The position numbers and the translations under genes were made by a program. A DNA stretch of 44,733 nt from contig CAYWVY010000008.1 of assembly GCA_964461885.1 (NCBI GenBank), forward strand, positions 1 through 44,733, in the 5' to 3' direction. This DNA comes from UBA288 sp964461885. GTDB taxonomy: Archaea > Halobacteriota > Methanomicrobia > Methanomicrobiales > Methanospirillaceae. Below the pieces are notes generated by a model, which did no database searches, was not told where the DNA came from, and saw only the letters and a program-made list of their open reading frames with translations. Within the stretch, counting starts at the first letter, position 1, and the number at the start of each line of letters is the position of its first letter. Below are positions 39,968 through 44,733 of the stretch, one piece after another.

Positions 39968-40572
39968 GTGCTGTCCGAGTCCGTTGTGGCGGGTGCCCTC
40001 GCGCTCTTCGCGTTCCTCTTCTTCGTCGTCTGCCGCGGGTGGGATTCGCGGAAGCTCCCCGCGATCAGGATGTGGCCGGGCTGCCGGCAGCCCTGCTCGT
40101 TTTCGGGTACGCGGGCCTCGGCGCGTTCGCACTGGTGACGGTCACCTATCCCGTCCTCTACCTGCTCGGCCAAGTCAGCCTCCTCACCCGCTCCGCGCTC
40201 AACTCCGCCCTTCCGGCGGCACGGCCGTGCAGCTCCTGCGGCAAGGCCCTCCTCGCCGCGGGGGCCGGACTAATCTTCTGGTCCCTCCGCGCAATCGAAC
40301 CCGTGAGGCTCACGACGACGGGCCCCTACGCCCGTCTCCGCGGCCCGATGTACGCCGGCTACTTCCTCGCGTTCGCCGGCGTCGTCCTGCTGACCCTCAA
40401 CCTCCCCGCCCTGCCCTCCCTGCTCTTTGTACCGGCACAGGCAACCGTCGCACGGCACGAGGAAGCGGGCCTCGCGGCACTGTTCCGCGAGGATTACCGG
40501 GGGTACGCAGGGCTCGCCGGGCGGTTCTTGACGCGATGGCGGCGAGGCCGGGGAGAGGCCAGCTTTAAATAA
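39968..40572 (+). pseudogene. Isoprenylcysteine-methyltransferase-like membrane protein, frameshifted
   Basis: The GTG at 39968 opens a frame with one membrane helix (SVVAGALALFAFLFFVVCRG) that ends within 90 nt in non-protein-like sequence. From about 40050 the family sequence continues one frame earlier: GLPAALLVFGYAGLGAFALV, LTTTGPYARLRGPMYAGY, then HEEAGLAALFREDYRGY, as in ICMT-like methyltransferases with a SAM-binding C-terminal part. Restoring one C in the CCCC run at 40057-40060 joins them into a 200-residue protein. This is probably a sequencing error in a homopolymer, or a real mutation. Confidence 0.65.
40564..40572 (+). promoter_or_regulatory. TATA box of the GAPDH gene
   Basis: TTTAAATAA overlaps the stop codon of the ICMT-like gene and predicts transcription from about 40595, giving a leader of about 75 nt. 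Confidence 0.5.
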
Positions 40573-40647
40573 TCCCGTGCCCTGACAGATGATAGTGTCC
40601 TCAGGAGCGTGACCCGGTATTGGCAGCACCCGCACGGGCGTGCAGGC

Positions 40648-40680
40648 ATGAGGACCGCACGGGGGAAGCATGACAATTAA
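40648..40680 (+). other. Possible ten-codon upstream ORF overlapping the GAPDH start
   Basis: ATG at 40648 reads MRTARGKHDN and stops at 40680, 11 bases inside the GAPDH gene in another frame. It lies in the predicted leader. There is no ribosome-binding site, so it may be chance. Confidence 0.2.
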
Positions 40681-41692
40681 AGTCGCCATCAACGGATACG
40701 GCACCATAGGCAAGCGCGTCGCGGACGCGGTCGCGGCACAGCCCGACATGGAGATCGTCGGCGTCTCGAAGACCTCGATGAACGCCGAGGCCTATGTCGC
40801 GAAGGAGAGGGGGTTCCCGCTCTACATCGCGGACATGACGAAGCGGGCCGACTTCGAGAACGCGGGGGTTCCCGTCGCGGGCACGGTCGTCGAGATGATC
40901 AAGCAGGCCGACGTCGTGGTCGACGCGACGCCGGGCGGGGTCGGGCTCAAGAACAAGCCCATGTACGAGGAGCACAAGGTCCGCGCGATCTACCAGGGCG
41001 GCGAGAAGCACGCGACGACCGGGTTCTCGTTCAACTCCTCGGTCAACTACACCGAGGCAAAGGAGCGGCAATTCACGCGGGTGGTCTCGTGCAACACGAC
41101 CGGCCTGGTCCGGATCATCCACGAGATGGACAAGGCGTTCGGCGTGGAGATGGTCCGGGCCGTGATGGTCCGGCGCGCCTCGGACCCCGGCGACATCAAG
41201 CGCGGGCCGGTGGACGCGATAGTGCTCGACCCGGTGACCCTCCCGAGCCACCACGGCCCGGACGTCCAGTCCGTGCTCAAGCACATCAAGATCACGACGG
41301 CCGCCATGATCGTGCCGACCACGTTCATGCACATGCACGTACTTCAGATGACCCTCGCAAAGCCCGCGACCCGCGAACGCGTGATCGAGCTGATCGAGGC
41401 ACACCCGCGCCTGGGCCTGGTCCGGAAGCCGGCCGGGATCACGTCCACGGCCCAGCTCCGGGAGCACATGTCGGATCTTAACCGCCCCCGCTCGGACATG
41501 TGGGAGAACGGGATCTTCGAGGAGTCGATCTCGGTCGTGGGGAACGAGCTCTGGCTCTTCCAGGCGATCCACCAGGAGGCCGACGTCGTGGTCGAGAACG
41601 TGGACGCCATTCGGGCGATGTGCTCGGACGTCCCGGCCGGGGAGTCGGTCCGGACGACGAACCAGGCACTCGGTTTCGTCGCGGTCAAGTAG
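40670..41692 (+). CDS. gap: Type II glyceraldehyde-3-phosphate dehydrogenase
   Basis: A 340-residue archaeal-type phosphorylating GAPDH, interconverting glyceraldehyde-3-phosphate and 1,3-bisphosphoglycerate. Archaeal homologues accept NADP, some NAD. The N-terminal Rossmann motif is INGYGTIGKRVADAV. The catalytic Cys is in VSCNTTGLVRI, and DATPGGVGLKN and YQGGEKH are diagnostic of the archaeal type. HHGPD and VPTTFMHMHVLQM are near the C-terminal half. In methanogens it works mostly in gluconeogenesis. It has a leader of about 75 nt, unusual in this window. Confidence 0.95.
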   Translation: MTIKVAINGYGTIGKRVADAVAAQPDMEIVGVSKTSMNAEAYVAKERGFPLYIADMTKRADFENAGVPVAGTVVEMIKQADVVVDATPGGVGLKNKPMYEEHKVRAIYQGGEKHATTGFSFNSSVNYTEAKERQFTRVVSCNTTGLVRIIHEMDKAFGVEMVRAVMVRRASDPGDIKRGPVDAIVLDPVTLPSHHGPDVQSVLKHIKITTAAMIVPTTFMHMHVLQMTLAKPATRERVIELIEAHPRLGLVRKPAGITSTAQLREHMSDLNRPRSDMWENGIFEESISVVGNELWLFQAIHQEADVVVENVDAIRAMCSDVPAGESVRTTNQALGFVAVK

Positions 41693-41798
41693 GACCACGC
41701 CCCCCCCTCTTCTTCCGGCCGGCGCCGGGTGGAGACGCGGCGCTCCGGGGCGCAGGCGCGACGAATAACGCTAAGGGCTGCCTCGCCCCAGTACTGGC

Positions 41799-42740
41799 AT
41801 GGATGCGTACACCCTTGCGACGCGGAACACGGTCGAGGTCGTGACCGACGAGGAGCTCCGCGGGCTCCTCGAGGCGCCGAGAAAGAGGGTCTACGCCGGG
41901 TACGAGCCCTCGGGCGAGGTCCACCTCGGCCACATGGTGACCGTGAACAAGCTCCTCGACCTCAAGGCGGCCGGCTTCGAGGTGGTCGTGCTCCTCGCCG
42001 ACCTCCACGCGTTTCTGAACCGGAAGGGGACGATGACCGAGGTACGCGAGCTCGCCGAGTACAACCGGCGCTGCTTCGAGGGGCTCGGGCTGACCGACGT
42101 CGAGTACGTCCTCGGGACCGATCTCCAGCTCGACCGCGACTACGTGGTCCCCGTCCTCCAGGCCTCGCAGTCGGTCACCCTCGCCCGGGCGCGCCGCTCG
42201 ATGGACGAGGTCGGGCGGGCCATGGACGCGCCGACGGTCTCCCAGATGATCTACCCCCTCATGCAGATGGTCGACATCATGGCCCTCAAGGTCGACGCCG
42301 CGGTCGGCGGGATCGACCAGCGCAAGATCCATATGCTCGCGCGCGAGTACCTGCCCGACCTCGGGTACCGGGCCCCGGTCTGCCTCCACACGCCGATCCT
42401 GAACGGGCTCGACGGCAAGAAGATGTCCTCATCCGCGGGCAACTACATCTCCGTCGCGGACGAGGAGGGCGCAGTCCGGAAGAAGATGCAGAAGGCCTTC
42501 TGTCCACCCGAGACGGCCGAGAACCCTGTGCTCCAGGTGCTCCAGCACCACGTCTTCCCGCGGCAGGGCTCCTTCGAGATCCGGCGGGCGGAGAAGTTCG
42601 GCGGCGACCGGACCTTCGAGTCGTACGACGCCCTCGCTGCCGCGTACGGCGCGGGCGAGGTCCACCCGGCCGACCTGAAGAAGGCCACGGGCGAGGCCAT
42701 GATCGAACTCCTCCGGCCGGTCCGCGAGTACCTCGGGTGA
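41799..42740 (+). CDS. tyrS: Tyrosyl-tRNA synthetase
   Basis: A 313-residue class I aminoacyl-tRNA synthetase of the short archaeal/eukaryotic TyrRS type. The HIGH-like motif is HLGHM in GYEPSGEVHLGHMV, and KMSSS is in GKKMSSSAGN. Tyrosine-binding residues lie in QMIYPLMQMVDIMALKVDAAVGGIDQRKIHM (partly: GGIDQRKIHM). The length and absence of an S4 domain are normal for archaea. It is followed by rio1 with 5 nt between the genes; a GCTAAGGG-like sequence about 25-30 nt before the ATG is a weak promoter. Confidence 0.95.
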   Translation: MDAYTLATRNTVEVVTDEELRGLLEAPRKRVYAGYEPSGEVHLGHMVTVNKLLDLKAAGFEVVVLLADLHAFLNRKGTMTEVRELAEYNRRCFEGLGLTDVEYVLGTDLQLDRDYVVPVLQASQSVTLARARRSMDEVGRAMDAPTVSQMIYPLMQMVDIMALKVDAAVGGIDQRKIHMLAREYLPDLGYRAPVCLHTPILNGLDGKKMSSSAGNYISVADEEGAVRKKMQKAFCPPETAENPVLQVLQHHVFPRQGSFEIRRAEKFGGDRTFESYDALAAAYGAGEVHPADLKKATGEAMIELLRPVREYLG

Positions 42741-42745
42741 CAGGC

Positions 42746-43540
42746 ATGGGGCGCGGCGACGAGGACCGTTTCGATCAGCAGCTCGAGGCGCTCGGCGTCC
42801 GGGTCAAGGACGCGGACGAGTTCAAGGTCCGCGACAACGTCTTCGACGAGGTGACCCTGCTCGCACTCTACAAGCTCGTCCACAAGAAGCACCTCTCGGC
42901 GATCGGGGGGGCGATCTCGACCGGTAAGGAGGCGAACGTGTACCTCGCCGAGGGCGGGGGGCGCGACGTCGCGATCAAGATCTACCGGATCCAGACCGCG
43001 AACTTCAACACGATGAACGCGTACCTGGTCGGCGACCGGCGCTTCTCGTCGGTCCGGAAGACCCGAAAGGAGGTGATCTTCACCTGGACGCGAAAGGAGT
43101 TCGCGAACCTGAAGCGAGCCCACGACGCGGGCCTCGCCGTGCCCGAGCCGATCGCGTTCGACCGGAACATCCTCCTGCTCGAGTTCCTCGGGAAGGACGA
43201 ACGGCCGTTCCCGCGCATGAAGGACGCGGCGCCCGCAGATCCGGCCGCGACCTACGCCTGGGTGATTGAGTTCGTCCGCCGGCTCTACCAGGAGGCGAAA
43301 CTCGTTCACGCGGACCTGAGCGAGTTTAATATACTCGTCGGCGATCAGGTGTACGTCATCGACATGGGCCAGTCCGTGACCCCGGACCACCCGCAGGCGT
43401 TCCGGTTCCTGATGCGCGACATCCGGAACGTCAACCGCTACTTCGCGGAGCGCTGCGAGGTCCGGTCCGAGTTCGAGGTCTTTGCCGAGACGACCGGGAT
43501 CCCGCTCGAGGCGGTCCTCGCGGGCCAACGGGAACATTAA
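42746..43540 (+). CDS. rio1: Rio1-type serine protein kinase
   Basis: A 264-residue atypical kinase needed for late maturation of the small ribosomal subunit. The ATP loop is STGKEANVYLAE; the lysine is in VAIKIYRI, the catalytic loop is HADLSEFNIL, and the metal-binding Asp is in VYVIDMGQSV. The N-terminal EVTLLALYKLVHKK is typical of Rio1. A GTG at 42737, overlapping the tyrS stop, is an alternative start. It is followed 9 nt later by a KH-domain protein, the conserved archaeal Rio1-Pno1 pair. Confidence 0.95.
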   Translation: MGRGDEDRFDQQLEALGVRVKDADEFKVRDNVFDEVTLLALYKLVHKKHLSAIGGAISTGKEANVYLAEGGGRDVAIKIYRIQTANFNTMNAYLVGDRRFSSVRKTRKEVIFTWTRKEFANLKRAHDAGLAVPEPIAFDRNILLLEFLGKDERPFPRMKDAAPADPAATYAWVIEFVRRLYQEAKLVHADLSEFNILVGDQVYVIDMGQSVTPDHPQAFRFLMRDIRNVNRYFAERCEVRSEFEVFAETTGIPLEAVLAGQREH

Positions 43541-43549
43541 GGAGAGAGC

Positions 43550-44089
43550 ATGCAACAGGAGTTCAAGATTGTCGGGAACCGGATCGGGGTTCTGATCGGA
43601 AAGCGTGGAGAGACCAAGCGGGCGATCGAGGAGCAGACGGCAAGCGCCCTCACCATCGACTCGGAGGAAGGGCTCGTCACCGTCGAGGGCGAGGACCCGG
43701 TGCAGGTGCTCCTGGCCGGCTCGGTCGTCCAGGCGATCGGGCGCGGCTTCTCGCCCGAGAACGCGTTCGCGCTTCTCCAGGACGAGGACCTCATCTTCGA
43801 GCAGATCGACCTCGGGGGTCTTGCCGACAGCCAGCGCCAGCTCGACCGGATCCGGGGACGGGTGATCGGCCGGGACGGGAAGGCGCGTGAGCAGATCGAG
43901 CACATGACCGGCACGCACCTCTCGGTCCAGGGCAAGACCGTCGCCCTGATCGGCCTGCCGGACCAGGTGAAGGACGCCCGGACGGCCATCGAGATGCTGC
44001 TCCGCGGCGTTCCCCACGAGTCGGTCTTCACGTTCCTCGACCGGAAGCGGAAAGAGGCCAAGGCCGACATGCTCAGTTACTATTATTGA
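43550..44089 (+). CDS. KH-domain RNA-binding protein, Pno1/Dim2-like
   Basis: A 179-residue protein with two KH-like domains: IVGNRIGVLIGKRGETKRAIEE (with GKRG) at the N-terminus and RIRGRVIGRDGKAREQIEHMTGTHLSV (partly: RVIGRDGKAREQIE) near residue 105. This is the archaeal Dim2/Pno1-type arrangement, binding the 3' end region of 16S pre-rRNA during small-subunit assembly. The ATG is preceded by GGAGAG. Neighbouring rio1 supports the ribosome biogenesis role. Confidence 0.92.
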   Translation: MQQEFKIVGNRIGVLIGKRGETKRAIEEQTASALTIDSEEGLVTVEGEDPVQVLLAGSVVQAIGRGFSPENAFALLQDEDLIFEQIDLGGLADSQRQLDRIRGRVIGRDGKAREQIEHMTGTHLSVQGKTVALIGLPDQVKDARTAIEMLLRGVPHESVFTFLDRKRKEAKADMLSYYY

Positions 44090-44140
44090 TCCACCCGCGA
44101 GACGATCTCTGGGAAGCGGTTCCACTGGAGACCAATACTT

Positions 44141-44150
44141 TGTTTTTTGA
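44141..44150 (+). terminator. T-tract terminator after the KH gene
   Basis: TGTTTTTTGA lies about 55 nt after the stop of the KH gene, at the end of the tyrS-rio1-KH run, and precedes hel308. Confidence 0.4.
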
Positions 44151-44210
44151 CGGCAAAAAACCGAATCAGCAGCGTTCATCGCGCGTTCCACTCGCGGTGA
44201 AGGGGTCGGC

Positions 44211-44733
44211 ATGAAGCTCGCGGACCTCCCGGTCCCGGCCGCGCTGATCGAGCGGCACGCGGCACACGGGATCACCGAGCTCTATCCGCCGCAGGCGGCC
44301 TGCGTCGAGCAGGGCCTGCTCGACGGCAGGAACCTCCTGGTCGCGATCCCGACGGCGTCGGGCAAGACCCTCGTTGCCGAGCTGGCCATGCACCGCGCGA
44401 TCGCCGCTGGGGGCAAGTGTCTCTACATCGTGCCCCTCCGCGCGCTCGCGGCCGAGAAGTACGCCGAGTTCGCGGAGGGGGCCCGCGTCGGGATCGCGAC
44501 CGGCGACTTCGACCGGCGCGACGACTACCTGGGAAGGAATGAGATCGTAGTCGCGACCTCGGAGAAGGTCGACTCGCTCCTCCGGAACCGGACCCCCTGG
44601 CTGGCCGACGTGACCCTGCTCGTCGTGGACGAGGTCCACCTGGTCGGATCGCCCGACCGCGGCGCGACCCTCGAGCTCGTGATCGCGAAGCTCCGCCGGC
44701 TCAACCCCTCGCTCCAGCTGATCGGGCTCTCGG
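44211..44733 (+). CDS. hel308: ATP-dependent DNA helicase Hel308 (Hjm), truncated by the window edge
   Basis: The first 174 codons of a superfamily 2 helicase. The Q-motif TELYPPQ, Walker A PTASGKT, motif Ia VPLRALAAEKY, GIATGDFDRRDDYLGR, motif Ib TSEKVDSLL and motif II VVDEVHLVG are all read directly. The order and spacing match Hel308/Hjm, which unwinds lagging-strand-type forks during replication restart. The start ATG at 44211 follows a GGTGAAGG-like site. The gene continues past the end of the window. Confidence 0.93.
   Translation, partial: MKLADLPVPAALIERHAAHGITELYPPQAACVEQGLLDGRNLLVAIPTASGKTLVAELAMHRAIAAGGKCLYIVPLRALAAEKYAEFAEGARVGIATGDFDRRDDYLGRNEIVVATSEKVDSLLRNRTPWLADVTLLVVDEVHLVGSPDRGATLELVIAKLRRLNPSLQLIGLS

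Noticed and set aside
40621..40669. Possible riboswitch or hairpin in the GAPDH leader
   Set aside because: Only short, weakly pairing GC-rich segments are present; no known class could be matched by eye.
42443..44275. A 610-codon open frame antisense to tyrS, rio1 and the KH gene
   Set aside because: It crosses three well-supported genes on the opposite strand and has the composition of a frame shadow.

Overview
The window is high-GC DNA of a euryarchaeote, most likely a methanogen of the Methanomicrobia and possibly Methanomicrobiales. The evidence is archaeal-type genes throughout (Hel308, Rio1 kinase, a Pno1/Dim2-like KH protein, type II GAPDH, NreA, Tsr3, an archaeal/eukaryotic-type DNA ligase), a small siroheme-ferredoxin protein typical of methanogens, AMP-forming acetyl-CoA synthetase, and archaeal promoters. 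At least ten genes have a TATA-like box centred about 24-30 nt before the start codon, so leaderless mRNAs look common. That spacing was used to choose several starts. No methanogenesis gene lies in the window, so the assignment is an inference.

Layout. 0-2 kb: a HEAT-repeat protein and a secreted-repeat lipoprotein. 2.2-5.4 kb: a tight ahbD-ahbA-ahbB-ahbC operon for siroheme-to-heme conversion. 5.4-8.7 kb: small membrane and secreted proteins and a secreted beta-helix protein. 8.7-10.9 kb: UDP-glucose dehydrogenase and UTP-glucose-1-phosphate uridylyltransferase, together making UDP-glucuronate. 10.9-13.9 kb: an orphan PrimPol-like protein and a MarR-MATE efflux operon. 14-16.4 kb: an acetyltransferase broken by a 100-N assembly gap, a thioredoxin-CcdA fusion and a flavin reductase. 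16.5-17.4 kb: a decayed GH15 glucoamylase. 17.5-20.4 kb: a blue-copper lipoprotein and iorBA. 20.5-25.7 kb: tRNA-Ile, then nadX-nadC-zinc ribbon-DUF2117-nreA. 25.7-26.9 kb: a small unexplained group with a frameshifted gene, a ribbon-helix-helix-like protein and a strong tandem operator. 26.9-32.5 kb: a GH17-dockerin secreted protein, DNA ligase with an MBL hydrolase, and amt-glnK. 32.7-36 kb: acs with an OFA-type transporter. 36-38.4 kb: small membrane proteins, a candidate 41-residue cysteine-rich protein, a rubrerythrin-like protein and an unusual TudS-like/nucleoside deoxyribosyltransferase fusion. 38.4-44.7 kb: Tsr3, a sulfite-reductase-like protein, a frameshifted ICMT-like gene, type II GAPDH, TyrS, Rio1, the KH protein and the start of Hel308.

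Themes. The genes give a picture of heme synthesis, surface polysaccharide and secreted carbohydrate-active proteins, NAD synthesis from aspartate, acetate and ammonium assimilation, amino-acid fermentation or synthesis through IorAB, DNA repair, and small-subunit rRNA maturation. Most of this is ordinary chromosomal content. The items most worth a second look are the TudS-NDT fusion, the orphan PrimPol, the operator-bearing 25.7-26.9 kb group, the cysteine-rich microprotein, the dockerin-bearing GH17 and the glucoamylase remnant. No CRISPR array, insertion sequence or rRNA was seen.
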